Numbered from the stretch's first letter, positions 8,322 to 16,909 are shown. The stretch: 64,000 nt of DNA from Bacteroidota bacterium (GCA_017860295.1 JAFNAS010000008.1:80727-144726); one strand, 5' to 3'. A program made the numbers and translations. The notes: a model not told the origin generated them from the letters alone.

Positions 8322-9581
8322 TTAAAGTTTACGTTTGAAAAACCAGATTTCGTTCAATGAAAGATCCAGCGTAAATCGGAAATAATTTTCTTGAATGGAA
8401 CTTGTCGTCGATTTTCCTTTTATACCATATTCAAAAGAGGTATTGACTAAGCTTCTGGATGACCGGAGCGGAAAGCCGAATCCACAAGTGATGGCTTTCT
8501 GACTGGGGGTATAACCATTGACATTAATATAAGAAGTGGAATAATATGCTCCGAATCTGAAACTCATACGTTGGAAATAGGTCTTTCCATAAGGATTATC
8601 GATATATTCGCCTCCGATAGAAACTTTCTCCCGGTTACGAAGTACTCCCGTTTGCCCGAAATACTTGGCATTGGCCCAGTTTTGATGCAAAAAGTCAGCG
8701 CCTATAGTTAATCGGTTATCGTATGTGTAACTTGCTCCAATTCCAAACTGCATCGGAGTTTCAAAATAGTGAGATGTAGGAGTTTTGATTGTGCTGTCCA
8801 ATCCCAGAATCAGCATATCATACGAACCATGCAAGTTCATTTTTGGTTCAAACATGGCACCGATTGTGACATATCCTTTGTTAGAAACCTTTCCGAAAAT
8901 TTGTGTGCCCAGACGAACATTAAATGAGCTGACATCTATTTTGATATATTCAGAAGTAGTGTGTGTGGTCAGCGAGGAATTTGATATGTCGTCAATAGAT
9001 AACCCACGTGAATAGGTATTATTCCCAAACAGATAAATGGCATTGGCACCAAGTGATATGTGGTTGAAGAGTCGTACCGATAAACCGGCATATACCTGAG
9101 AGATTCCTCCCGTGCCTTTATAGCTTCGAGTATAATTGATGGTATCGGTAAGCCCGGAAAACTTCGTTGTTCCGGTTAAAGAATAGTCATATCCAGTGAC
9201 GGAAAACGGGATGATCCCGATACTTGTCCCGACATATTTATTCAGAGGCATTTGCATAGCTAAATAGTCCAAATTCCCGTTATGAGTGGAACGACTCCCG
9301 CTAGCGTCATTGAACTGTGATATTAAGCCGGAAATTCCTAAATCAAACAAAAAAGTCATGGAATCAACTGCACTGTATGATGCCGGATTTGCCGGATTGA
9401 TAGAGGCATGGTCTCGTATTCCGTATCCAATGCCACCCATTGCCTGACTACGTCCCAAAGCCGGTTCTCGCAATTCTCCGAGCCCGTATCGGGTATAAGG
9501 CGAATTAGTATTGTTTTGTGCCATTACGGCAACACCCATTATTAAAGCAGCAAGTGCGCAAACGATTCTATAGCTGTGCAT
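8322..9581 (-). CDS. Putative outer-membrane protein (FadL/PorV-like barrel)
   Basis: A 419-residue secreted protein: signal peptide ending near VMAQNN (about residues 1-22), then NSPYTRYGLGELREP, SQAMGGIGYGIRDHASINPANPASY, and alternating beta-strand patterns to the C-terminus, which ends in aromatic/basic strands. The Gly-rich N-terminus with NPANPASYS resembles FadL/UPF0164-type barrels; no substrate can be assigned. The start overlaps the 3' end of coaX by 14 bp, and lptC follows 25 bp later, so it belongs to the same transcript. Confidence 0.72.
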   Translation of the reverse strand: MHSYRIVCALAALIMGVAVMAQNNTNSPYTRYGLGELREPALGRSQAMGGIGYGIRDHASINPANPASYSAVDSMTFLFDLGISGLISQFNDASGSRSTHNGNLDYLAMQMPLNKYVGTSIGIIPFSVTGYDYSLTGTTKFSGLTDTINYTRSYKGTGGISQVYAGLSVRLFNHISLGANAIYLFGNNTYSRGLSIDDISNSSLTTHTTSEYIKIDVSSFNVRLGTQIFGKVSNKGYVTIGAMFEPKMNLHGSYDMLILGLDSTIKTPTSHYFETPMQFGIGASYTYDNRLTIGADFLHQNWANAKYFGQTGVLRNREKVSIGGEYIDNPYGKTYFQRMSFRFGAYYSTSYINVNGYTPSQKAITCGFGFPLRSSRSLVNTSFEYGIKGKSTTSSIQENYFRFTLDLSLNEIWFFKRKL

Positions 9582-10296
9582 TATAAGTTAATATTCGGTT
9601 AAGTCCTATCAGTACTAAGTTTGGTTCTGCAAAGATGGGGTTTTTTAGCCTTGCCACAAAAGGAATTGAGCCTCTACCAGTTAAAAAAACTGAAAGACTT
9701 GGGTACTTTTGCATAAACAAAGTTATGTATCCTTCTATTTCAAATTCAATACCTTGCATGACTCCTGCCGTTATTGCTTCGATCGTGTTTTTTCCAATTA
9801 AATAATTGGGCATTTTTTCTTCGACCAATGGCAGTTTGCCCGTAAATTCGTGTAATGCACGAAACCGTATTCGGGCTCCCGGAGCAATATTTCCACCCTG
9901 AAATGTATTATCGGCAGAAACGATGTCGTACGTAATGGCTGTTCCTGCATCGATAATCAGTAAATTGGTATCCGGACACAGCCAGTTGGCACCCACAGCC
10001 GCAGCTATTCTGTCTTTTCCAAGAGTTTGAGGAGTTGAATATCCATTCTTGATGGGTAGTGGAGTCTCGTGGGTCAGTTCTATGAAGTAGGCCGGGTGTT
10101 TCAGCAGGTATTGTTTTGTCGTTTCATCAATAGTAATGACCGAACAAAGTATAACGGCTGTAATTTGAAAACGGTTGAAAAAAGCGGCAATGATTTCCTG
10201 AGTCAAAAGGGAATGCCTCTCAACCAATAATAACCTGTCTTGCTCGAAGACGGCAATTTTGACAGAGCTGTTACCTTGGTCTATAATCAGATTCAT
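9568..10296 (-). CDS. coaX: Type III pantothenate kinase CoaX
   Basis: A 242-residue CoaX, which phosphorylates pantothenate as the first step of coenzyme A synthesis. ASKHA-fold landmarks: MNLIIDQGNSSVKIAVF with the phosphate-binding Asp at residue 6, TLGKDRIAAAVGAN (GKDR pantothenate motif), LIIDAGTAITYD with the catalytic Asp, QGGNIAPG and VFLTGRGS. I start at the ATG at 10294-10296 because the family begins directly with the MxxxxDxGN strand; eight upstream residues are possible. It follows the rplS terminator and opens the coaX-OMP-lptC-CBS operon. Confidence 0.93.
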   Translation of the reverse strand: MNLIIDQGNSSVKIAVFEQDRLLLVERHSLLTQEIIAAFFNRFQITAVILCSVITIDETTKQYLLKHPAYFIELTHETPLPIKNGYSTPQTLGKDRIAAAVGANWLCPDTNLLIIDAGTAITYDIVSADNTFQGGNIAPGARIRFRALHEFTGKLPLVEEKMPNYLIGKNTIEAITAGVMQGIEFEIEGYITLFMQKYPSLSVFLTGRGSIPFVARLKNPIFAEPNLVLIGLNRILTYNAQL

Positions 10297-10320
10297 TTTT
10301 GCTACTAACGTTACAATCAA

Positions 10321-10350
10321 AAAAAGGAAACTCGCGTGAGCTTCCTTTTT
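10321..10350 (-). terminator. rplS terminator
   Basis: A hairpin with AAAAAGGAA (10321-10329) against TTCCTTTTT (10342-10350) and an inner CTC/GAG stem ends the rplS transcript 25 nt after its stop codon. coaX begins 24 nt beyond it. Confidence 0.75.
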
Positions 10351-10374
10351 ATCATTGACTGTTTGAGAAACAAA

Positions 10375-10722
10375 TCAAATACGTTTTTCTTTGATACGGG
10401 CTTTTTTACCGGTAAGTTCACGCAAATAATATAATTTTGCTCTACGAACTTTACCAACTTTGTTCACTGTAATGCTATCGATAAAAGGAGAATCCATCGG
10501 AAAGATACGTTCAACGCCGATATTATCGGACATTTTACGAACTGTGAAACGTTTTTTGTCCCCATGGCCAGTAATTTTAATTACCACACCTTTGTACTGC
10601 TGGATACGTTCTTTGTTTCCTTCAATAATACGATAAGCAACAGTGATTGTATCACCGCTTTTAAATACAGGAAGGCTACGCTCTACAGCGAAAGCTTGTT
10701 CTGCAACTTTAACTAAATCCAT
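10375..10722 (-). CDS. rplS: 50S ribosomal protein L19
   Basis: A 115-residue L19, at the bridge between the 50S and 30S subunits. Family motifs: [56 protein letters not shown] and [14 protein letters not shown], ending in basic KKARIKEKR. Length is standard. Its promoter (-7 box 10806-10813) leaves a leader of about 75 nt, longer than most leaders here, and a terminator follows. It is monocistronic, unlike the rpsP-rimM-trmD-rplS order of many bacteria; trmD is elsewhere in this window. Confidence 0.96.
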   Translation of the reverse strand: MDLVKVAEQAFAVERSLPVFKSGDTITVAYRIIEGNKERIQQYKGVVIKITGHGDKKRFTVRKMSDNIGVERIFPMDSPFIDSITVNKVGKVRRAKLYYLRELTGKKARIKEKRI

Positions 10723-10805
10723 TGTTTGTCAATTAATTAATTTAGAGCTAGCACGCAACATAACAGTTCTCTCTCTTCTGCCAGCGATTACGGCTAAATG
10801 GTTTG

Positions 10806-10813
10806 CAAAGGTA
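10806..10813 (-). promoter_or_regulatory. -7 box of rplS
   Basis: The minus strand reads TACCTTTG, 83 nt before the rplS start codon. Confidence 0.6.
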
Positions 10814-10857
10814 ACTGTTTTTCCTTAATTCCCAAAGGGTAAATAAAAATTGTGCAA

Positions 10858-11697
10858 TTATTTCTTCCTTTCGAGGCCATATTCTACTTTTGTACGAGGT
10901 GTTGTTATTTCGTGATGATCGAATGTGACTTCGTCCTTGTAAATCAATTTATCGGAGGTTAGCTGAAATCCGGAAAAAGATTCGTCTGGTATTCGATTTT
11001 CTTTGGTTGAATTGTTATTCAAATGACTGAATATTAAAATATTGCGTTTTGGATCATATTGTAATGCTAGTGTATGCCCGGACGAGTATGGTAGTGTTAC
11101 TCGGTAACTGCTTTGGTTATTTTGGATGAATAGAGGCAGTCCAAAAGTGAGTGTATTCTCTTTTATCGAAAGTACATCCATGACCTTGAAATTCAGATCG
11201 CTCGAATAGTGCGACCATCCCAGTAAAATATAATGGACTTCATTTTGATAGCTGACCGGAATAGCTGTGTAATAAAGGGCACCATACCAATTTTTTGCAT
11301 TGATAGTACGATCGTTTTCGGGTAGGTAGCCTGAGCGGTCTTGTGCCAAATAAACCAATTTATGGCTGGCGAATTGAAAGTAAGAAAAAAAACGATAGTC
11401 TCCGTCGGTTGAAATGTAGTTCCACGAATAAATTCTGAGCTTCCGATCGGTAGAATAGACTTTGCCCAGATAGGGAAGTGAGTCGAATGCATACTCAAAA
11501 GATGAATCGTTCTGAAGCGAGACATTCAGTTGTTGACAAATGGAATCGTTCAAAAGAGACCGAAGGGAGTCTGAAGGTGCCTGATACAGTTTACCAAACA
11601 ATGTCTTTAATGAAAACTCTTCGCGTGATAAATTGCCGGCGTGAATTGTTCCACATAGCAGACTCTCGATGATTAGGATAACCCAAATATGGCGCAT
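10858..11697 (-). CDS. Conserved secreted protein of unknown function
   Basis: A 279-residue protein with an N-terminal signal peptide (hydrophobic residues about 5-20, cleavage near IHAGN). The body is beta-rich with many Tyr/Trp: YLGKVYSTDRKLRIYSWNY, QDRSGYLPENDRTINAKNWYGALYY, VHYILLGWSHYSSDLNFKV. I recall similar unnamed proteins in Bacteroidales but no function. The start is ATG at 11695-11697; TTG at 11703 is possible. It begins only 14 nt after the yebC terminator, so either its promoter overlaps that hairpin or it depends on readthrough. Confidence 0.7.
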   Translation of the reverse strand: MRHIWVILIIESLLCGTIHAGNLSREEFSLKTLFGKLYQAPSDSLRSLLNDSICQQLNVSLQNDSSFEYAFDSLPYLGKVYSTDRKLRIYSWNYISTDGDYRFFSYFQFASHKLVYLAQDRSGYLPENDRTINAKNWYGALYYTAIPVSYQNEVHYILLGWSHYSSDLNFKVMDVLSIKENTLTFGLPLFIQNNQSSYRVTLPYSSGHTLALQYDPKRNILIFSHLNNNSTKENRIPDESFSGFQLTSDKLIYKDEVTFDHHEITTPRTKVEYGLERKK

Positions 11698-11710
11698 AGT
11701 CAATAAGAAT

Positions 11711-11740
11711 AAAAAGCCCTTCTGTGATTACACGAAGGGC
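11711..11740 (-). terminator. yebC terminator
   Basis: GCCCTTC (11716-11722) pairs with GAAGGGC (11734-11740), followed on the minus strand by TTTTTATTC, 25 nt after the yebC stop. Confidence 0.8.
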
Positions 11741-11764
11741 CTTTGTATACCAAGACAAGTGTTA

Positions 11765-12475
11765 TTATTTCATGTTATGATAGACGTTTTGAACGTCTTC
11801 GTCATCTTCAATTCTTTCAATCAGTTTCATTACCTGAGCTTGTTCTTCTTCATTCAATTCTTTTGTGTCGTTGGGAATACGTTCAAATTCGGCACTGATA
11901 ATTTCGAATTCGTTTTCCTCAAGGTACTTCTGTATCTTATTGAACGATTCAAATTCGCCATAAAGAATTACCTCATTTTCTTCGGCAAAAATTTCGTCAA
12001 CACCATAGTCAATCAATTCAAATTCAATGTCTTCCAAATCCATATCTTGTTTCGGAACGATTTTGAAAACACTTTTGCGATCGAACAAAAATGAAAGGCT
12101 ACCGGTTACTCCCAGAGAACCTCCTAATTTATTGAAGTAACTTCTGACATTAGCAACAGTACGGGTAGGATTGTCGGTTGCAGTTTCCACAACAACAGCA
12201 ATGCCATGAGGAGCATAGCCTTCATAAACCATTTCTTTGTAATCGGCTTCATCCTTTGAAATGGCTTTTTTTATGGCACGTTCCACATTCTCTTTCGGCA
12301 TGTTTTCTGCTTTTGCATTTTGCATTAAAGCACGAAGCCGAGGATTACCGGTCGGATCAGGTCCACCGGCCTTTACCGCAATTGATATTTCTTTACCCAG
12401 TTTAGTAAACACGCGGGCCATATTGCCCCATCTTTTCATTTTACGTGCTTTTCTGTATTCAAATGCTCTTCCCAT
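11765..12475 (-). CDS. yebC: YebC/PmpR family protein
   Basis: A 236-residue YebC-family protein (TACO1-like). Family motifs are MGRAFEYRKARKMKRW, VFTKLGKEISIAVKAGGPDP, NPRLRALMQNAKAENMPKENVERAIKKA, YEGYAPHGIAVVVETATDNPTRTVANVR and GVTGSLSFLFDRK. Members were first annotated as transcription regulators; later work on related proteins points to a role in translation at stalling motifs. Which applies here is not known. Length is typical (about 240). Confidence 0.93.
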   Translation of the reverse strand: MGRAFEYRKARKMKRWGNMARVFTKLGKEISIAVKAGGPDPTGNPRLRALMQNAKAENMPKENVERAIKKAISKDEADYKEMVYEGYAPHGIAVVVETATDNPTRTVANVRSYFNKLGGSLGVTGSLSFLFDRKSVFKIVPKQDMDLEDIEFELIDYGVDEIFAEENEVILYGEFESFNKIQKYLEENEFEIISAEFERIPNDTKELNEEEQAQVMKLIERIEDDEDVQNVYHNMK

Positions 12476-12543
12476 AAAATGTTATTCTCTTGAAGATTGA
12501 TTCTGCATCAACCTGAAATTGTGATAAATTAGTGTTTGTCCGT

Positions 12544-13488
12544 TTATCGACCCATTCGTTGATGTCCACCTTTTGTTTGGTTATTAGATGGCGGTTCAAT
12601 GGATTTCTGAGGTTGTTCGTAGGTTTTTTTCTTTCCTTTCGGTAGAGGTTCGCCACTGATATTAACATGCCAGGCGGCTTTTACTCCAAATGACATTAAA
12701 CGATTGAAATTAACTGTATTGGAGCAAGGAATACCTATATATTGAAGAGATGGATATATTAAATTAGTGGACCCTACTGTTTTTTGTGCGTCGTTAAGTC
12801 CATATTCGCCAAAAGCACTGAAAGTAAGATAGGTGGTTTTTCGTAGTTTTTTCAGATATCCTATTTCAAATAAAGCATTGTACGACTTTTGGGTGGAAAG
12901 CATGCCATGATTGCCTTTTAAATCGGTAGAGGTAAAACCTAACCATGGAAGGTCGGATAAAGTGGTATTGAGATTTTCGTATTTGCCGGTAGTTGTTACT
13001 GAACCTCCGCTTACATGATAATAACCAGCCAAAGGAAGCGACACTTTTATACCACCAGCCACATACAATGCATTTCCGGAGGGGAGATAATAACGATAAT
13101 GCAGCATCAGAGGGAGTTCGATGCGATACAGAATATCCTGTTCTTTGATTTTGCTATCGACTTTTATTTGTTCTGTGTATGGTAATCCATCACTATCGTA
13201 GGTTGTATACGTATAGGAAGTCCCGGCTTTGATGCTTGAAAAAGCTGTGTAAGTGGCAAAGTCCACTCCGGTGGTGAAGCCCCAGTGAGGAGTTGGAAAA
13301 AAGCCTCCGCCAATTCCGACCCGTAAACCCGGGCCATTCAGTTGCGAACCATTCGCTGGATTGTAATTGTATCCAAACATACCGGTTGATGCACTTCCAT
13401 ATAATTCAAAACCTTTTAGATGAAGCTTTTGAGCAAACATGGAAATGGAAAGTAATATCGCGAATAAAGAAACGATTATTTTTTTCAT
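12544..13488 (-). CDS. Outer-membrane beta-barrel protein (PorT-like family)
   Basis: A 314-residue protein with a clear signal peptide (MKKIIVSLFAILLSISMFAQ) and a Gly/Tyr-rich barrel: GFELYGSASTGMFGYNY, GPGLRVGIGGGFFPTPHWGFTTGVDFATY, LPLMLHYRYYLPSGNALYVAGGI, YLTFSAFGEYGLND. It fits the outer-membrane beta-barrel group that includes PorT and related 8-10-strand proteins. The last 35 residues are Lys/Gln/Asn-rich and follow the barrel, so they may be disordered. It lies 27 bp after the T9SS cargo gene. Function unknown. Confidence 0.7.
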   Translation of the reverse strand: MKKIIVSLFAILLSISMFAQKLHLKGFELYGSASTGMFGYNYNPANGSQLNGPGLRVGIGGGFFPTPHWGFTTGVDFATYTAFSSIKAGTSYTYTTYDSDGLPYTEQIKVDSKIKEQDILYRIELPLMLHYRYYLPSGNALYVAGGIKVSLPLAGYYHVSGGSVTTTGKYENLNTTLSDLPWLGFTSTDLKGNHGMLSTQKSYNALFEIGYLKKLRKTTYLTFSAFGEYGLNDAQKTVGSTNLIYPSLQYIGIPCSNTVNFNRLMSFGVKAAWHVNISGEPLPKGKKKTYEQPQKSIEPPSNNQTKGGHQRMGR

Positions 13489-13515
13489 TTGTCTTATTGA
13501 AAAATGGGTGACAGA

Positions 13516-14106
13516 TTATTTTACAAACAACTTTTGGATTGACGTACTGCCATCTTCGAGTTGAATGCGAACCATGTAACAACCTACTACCGATGGAGCT
13601 TCTACGGCTGCACTAATATCGGAGGTGGTGTACTGGCGAACCATTACCCCACTCATTGTAAATATCTGAATTTTAGCTAATTGTATGTCTGACGAGGTCG
13701 TCTTTATGCTCACTGTGCTGTTTTTAGATACCGGATTGGGTGCAACAGAAACTTTTGATAATGTGTAACTGACATGGAAGGCAACTGTGTCGGAAGTCAG
13801 ACTCGTCCCGTTTGCTAAAGTGGCAACAACATAGTAATATCCATACATTCCTGCTCCACCTTTGGTGTAGTATTGCGAGGTAGCTCCATTAATAGGACCA
13901 AAATGTGTTGGTTTTTCTTGTGTTAAATCTATGCCGGTTGGCGATATTGAGTCGACATACCATTGATAAGACTTGAAAATGTTCAACGTGTCGCTGCAGA
14001 TTAATACGCGACCGCTCCATCGGGAGTAGATTTGGGGAGTTGTTTGTGCCTGAGCCAAACAAGCAATGAAACCCAAAGCAAAGAAAAGCAATAGAATACG
14101 CTTCAT
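13516..14106 (-). CDS. Secreted protein with type IX sorting domain
   Basis: A 196-residue secreted protein. It has a signal peptide (MKRILLLFFALGFIACLAQAQ), a central Ig/PKD-like stretch (IYSRWSGRVLICSDTLNIFKSYQWY), and from about residue 120 a type A T9SS C-terminal domain: SVAPNPVSKNSTVSI, IQIFTMSGVMVRQY, and terminal GCYMVRIQLEDGSTSIQKLFVK-like strands. Such domains direct export by the type IX secretion system and anchoring or release at the cell surface, so the organism should carry T9SS genes elsewhere. The cargo is mostly one small domain; its role is unknown. Confidence 0.82.
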   Translation of the reverse strand: MKRILLLFFALGFIACLAQAQTTPQIYSRWSGRVLICSDTLNIFKSYQWYVDSISPTGIDLTQEKPTHFGPINGATSQYYTKGGAGMYGYYYVVATLANGTSLTSDTVAFHVSYTLSKVSVAPNPVSKNSTVSIKTTSSDIQLAKIQIFTMSGVMVRQYTTSDISAAVEAPSVVGCYMVRIQLEDGSTSIQKLFVK

Positions 14107-14225
14107 TTGAATCTAAAAAATTAATAGAAATGTTTTGTTGCTCTTGTTTACAAGTTTACACCCAGTTTTGCTGCTCGAACTGCACAACGTTTTGACAGGA
14201 AAAATGAAATGTGACAACGAGAGTG

Positions 14226-14233
14226 CAAATGTA
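14226..14233 (-). promoter_or_regulatory. -7 box of the T9SS cargo gene
   Basis: The minus strand reads TACATTTG. The 5' UTR would be about 113 nt. No perfect -33 element is seen. Confidence 0.4.
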
Positions 14234-14293
14234 CATAATTTATTTCAAGTGCATCGACAAAAAATACTAAAAAGGCCGTGGCAGAGGGTTTGC

Positions 14294-16039
14294 TCAATCG
14301 ATTTCCAGACCAAACTCTTTTTTTAGACGCAATAAGGCCGGATTGGATTCTGCCATTTTGGAGAATTTGTCCTGAGGGGACATCACCTTGGTATTCTCTT
14401 TAGTGATGTCGACAATAATCTCCAGCTTGATGAAATCGTTCATTAGGTTATGCCGGAGAAAAGCAAGCAGCTCGGACAATATTTCATTGATAGAATTTTC
14501 CTGAAGAATCTGGTCGAGAACAAGTTTTAGCTTGTGTTTGTCCTCAATAGAGGGCAGGTTGTTGAGCATGATGTTTTTGGCATGCGTCTTTTCCGGAATC
14601 ACTTCGTTGGCAAAGTGTTTCCACGCCTTTTCAAGCGAATCGGCCGAAAAAGGGTTGTCTTGTTTCTCCGTCGTTGATACTTTGGTCGTGGTGTGTACTA
14701 CCGTCTTTTCTTGTTGTACAAATGGTTTGGTTATGGAGATACTGATCGGAGGCGGAGTCGACAGCATATTTTTATTTACCGGCTTTGCAGTCGGTGTGGC
14801 CGGAGCCGCAGCTGTCGGTTTGTTGGGAACGGGTTGTCGCGTTGGTGCGGGGGAAACCTGCGTAACGACCGGTTGACCCAAATGCATTTCCGGGATCAGT
14901 TCGATGGGAGGAAGAATATCCTCTTCACTTAACTCATTTTTTTTTTTGTCCGTCAATTGGCTAAGACGGATTAGTGTAAGTTCTGTAAGTAGTCGTTTGT
15001 TTCGGCTGAGCCTGAAATTCAGATCGCAATCGTTTATGATTGCCAGCGCCGCATACAGAAAATCGGTGGGACATCGCTGCGCCTGCGTGGTGTACGATTG
15101 TTTGACCGAATCGGCCACTTCGAGTAACTGTACGGTTTCGGTATCCTTACACATCAACACATCACGCAGGTGAGCGCTGAGACCTCCTACAAAGTTATGG
15201 GCATCGAATCCTTTGCTGAGAATCTCGTTGAAGATCAAGAGTGCATCTTTCACTTTGTTTTCAAGAAACATATCGGTCAGCCGGAAATAGTAGTCGTAAT
15301 CGAGTACATTGAGATTCTGAATGACTGCCTGATAGGTAATGTTGTTGCCACAAAAACTGACCACCTGATCGAATATTGAAAGCGCATCGCGCATTCCGCC
15401 GTCTGCTTTTTGAGCAATGACGTTGAGAGCCTGCGCGTCGGCGGTAATACCTTCCTTTTGAGCAACGTGCCGGAGATGTTCTACGGTGTCGTTTACGCTG
15501 ATGCGATTGAAATCGTAAATCTGACAACGCGACAAGATGGTGGGTAGAATTTTATGTTTTTCGGTCGTAGCCAGAATAAAAATGGCATGGGCCGGCGGCT
15601 CTTCCAGCGTTTTCAAAAAAGCGTTGAAAGCCGAAGCCGAAAGCATGTGGACTTCATCGATGATGTAAACACTGTAGTGCCCTATTTGCGGTGGAATCCG
15701 TACCTGATCGATGAGCGTACGAATGTCGTCAACGGAGTTGTTAGAAGCTGCATCGAGTTCGTGTATATTATAGGAGCGTTGTTCGTTGAAAGCACGGCAC
15801 GATTCGCATTCGTTGCATGCCTCGAAATCTTCGGTGAGGTGTGCGCAGTTAATCGTTTTTGCAAAAATACGGGCACAAGTCGTTTTTCCTACTCCGCGCG
15901 GACCACAGAAGAGGTAAGCGTGGGCAAGATGGTTGTTTTTAATCGCATTTTTCAGTGTTGCCGTTAGCGCAGACTGACCCACCACCGACATGAAGGTGGC
16001 CGGACGATATTTTCGGGCAGAAACGATAAAATTCTCCAT
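14294..16039 (-). CDS. dnaX: DNA polymerase III subunits gamma/tau
   Basis: A 581-residue DnaX clamp-loader ATPase. Walker A is GPRGVGKT (46-53), the zinc site is C65/C75/C78/C81, Walker B is DEVH (128-131), and LATTEKHKILPTILSRC carries sensor 1 and the SRC arginine finger. The collar domain ends near residue 365, followed by a Pro/Thr-rich linker (about 385-475) and a tau C-terminal domain. The ATG at 16039 is chosen because MENFIVSARKYRP is the family start. An A11 tract at codons 365-368 would give a truncated gamma form by slippage. Promoter: 16120-16150. Confidence 0.95.
   Translation of the reverse strand: MENFIVSARKYRPATFMSVVGQSALTATLKNAIKNNHLAHAYLFCGPRGVGKTTCARIFAKTINCAHLTEDFEACNECESCRAFNEQRSYNIHELDAASNNSVDDIRTLIDQVRIPPQIGHYSVYIIDEVHMLSASAFNAFLKTLEEPPAHAIFILATTEKHKILPTILSRCQIYDFNRISVNDTVEHLRHVAQKEGITADAQALNVIAQKADGGMRDALSIFDQVVSFCGNNITYQAVIQNLNVLDYDYYFRLTDMFLENKVKDALLIFNEILSKGFDAHNFVGGLSAHLRDVLMCKDTETVQLLEVADSVKQSYTTQAQRCPTDFLYAALAIINDCDLNFRLSRNKRLLTELTLIRLSQLTDKKKNELSEEDILPPIELIPEMHLGQPVVTQVSPAPTRQPVPNKPTAAAPATPTAKPVNKNMLSTPPPISISITKPFVQQEKTVVHTTTKVSTTEKQDNPFSADSLEKAWKHFANEVIPEKTHAKNIMLNNLPSIEDKHKLKLVLDQILQENSINEILSELLAFLRHNLMNDFIKLEIIVDITKENTKVMSPQDKFSKMAESNPALLRLKKEFGLEID
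14937..14947 (-). promoter_or_regulatory. A11 slippage tract inside dnaX
   Basis: The minus strand carries eleven consecutive A residues coding K365-K366-K367 and the first two bases of N368. Gain of one A (or a -1 ribosomal shift) gives four lysines then TGA; loss of one A gives K-K-K-M-S then TAA. Both stop right after the collar domain. Confidence 0.6.
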
Positions 16040-16119
16040 GTTTTTGTAACGAATTGAAAGCCTTCCCGAATGGTATTCAGTTGCCAGCAACGACGGGAGA
16101 GCTGCTTCGATATTGGAGG

Positions 16120-16150
16120 CAAATATAGACCAAAAAATTGGAAAGACAAA
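16120..16150 (-). promoter_or_regulatory. dnaX promoter
   Basis: On the minus strand a -33 TTTG (16147-16150) is followed after exactly 19 nt by TATATTTG (16120-16127), the full Bacteroidota consensus. The leader is about 75 nt. Confidence 0.75.
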
Positions 16151-16178
16151 GTCCGTTGAAAAAGTAAAAGTGGTCGTT

Positions 16179-16213
16179 TTTGATAGAGTACATTTAAAAA
16201 TGTACTATCTTTA
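16179..16213 (+). promoter_or_regulatory. Promoter with operator-like inverted repeat
   Basis: TTTG (16179-16182) and TATCTTTA (16206-16213) form a slightly wide promoter (23-nt spacer). Between them lies a perfect inverted repeat, AGTACATTT (16187-16195) and AAATGTACT (16198-16206), with a 2-nt spacer; the outer GATAG/CTATC bases also match after a 2-nt shift. A dimeric repressor bound here would block the promoter. Confidence 0.55.
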
Positions 16214-16236
16214 CAGCCGAATTCAAACTTATATTT

Positions 16237-16779
16237 ATGCTCTACAAATTCCTTATTCTATCAGACGAAGTGGACGATTTTATGCGTGAAATTACCATTG
16301 ATGCAAGTGCTACTTTTTTTGATTTGCACAATGCTATTTTAGACTCCGTCGGCTATGAAAAAGATCAGATTACCTCTTTTTTTCTCTGCGATGACTCGTG
16401 GGAGAAACAACAAGAGATTACGCTGATTGAAATGGAAACCAGCTCCGAATACGATAATTTGGTAATGGATACTACTGTGCTTGAGGACTATGTTACCGAA
16501 GAAAAACAGAAGCTTCTCTATTATTTCGATTTGATGGCCGATCGTGCATTTTTTATTACGATGCAGGAACTGATTCCACGACAAGACAGCGATAAGGCTG
16601 TATGTACCCGCTCCGAAGGCCAGCCTCCGAAGCAGAATATTGATTTTGATACTGTCACCGTTGCTCAGTCTACAGGAGATATCGATGAACAATTTTATGG
16701 CGATGAGGAGTTTGACGCCGAAGAACTGGATAGCGAAGGATTCGGCGATGTCAATTTTGAAGAAGAGTCGCCGCGTTAA
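16237..16779 (+). CDS. Plasmid pRiA4b ORF-3-like protein
   Basis: A 180-residue protein resembling the pRiA4b ORF-3 family (also labelled IS1096 passenger TnpR-like). It begins MLYKFLILSDEVDDFMREITIDASATFFDLHNAIL, the usual ubiquitin-like start, and has TVLEDYVTEEKQKLLYYFDLMADRAFFI, matching the family's LxxYDFGDxW region. The last ~50 residues are strongly acidic (Asp/Glu) and probably disordered. Despite the family's plasmid name, no transposase, inverted terminal repeat or plasmid gene is near; this is the usual chromosomal Bacteroidota version. Function unknown. It has an operator-like repeat in its promoter. Confidence 0.8.
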   Translation: MLYKFLILSDEVDDFMREITIDASATFFDLHNAILDSVGYEKDQITSFFLCDDSWEKQQEITLIEMETSSEYDNLVMDTTVLEDYVTEEKQKLLYYFDLMADRAFFITMQELIPRQDSDKAVCTRSEGQPPKQNIDFDTVTVAQSTGDIDEQFYGDEEFDAEELDSEGFGDVNFEEESPR

Positions 16780-16806
16780 GCAGCAACCGGATAAATAAAA
16801 AACAGA

Positions 16807-16846
16807 GGGTAATACTGACAAAAAGTTGGTATTGCCCATTTTTTTT
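16807..16846 (+). terminator. Terminator after the pRiA4b-like gene
   Basis: GGGTAATAC (16807-16815) pairs with GTATTGCCC (16829-16837, one G-T pair), followed by a run of T. Confidence 0.85.
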
Positions 16847-16909
16847 GACGGAAAGGAGTTGATTTTGTATATATTTTCGTAAAAATGATCGCCGTTCTGT
16901 TTTTTCGTT

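Noticed and set aside
16237..16779. Mobile element, because of the pRiA4b/IS1096 family name
   Set aside because: No transposase, terminal repeats or target duplication are present; the family is widespread on chromosomes.
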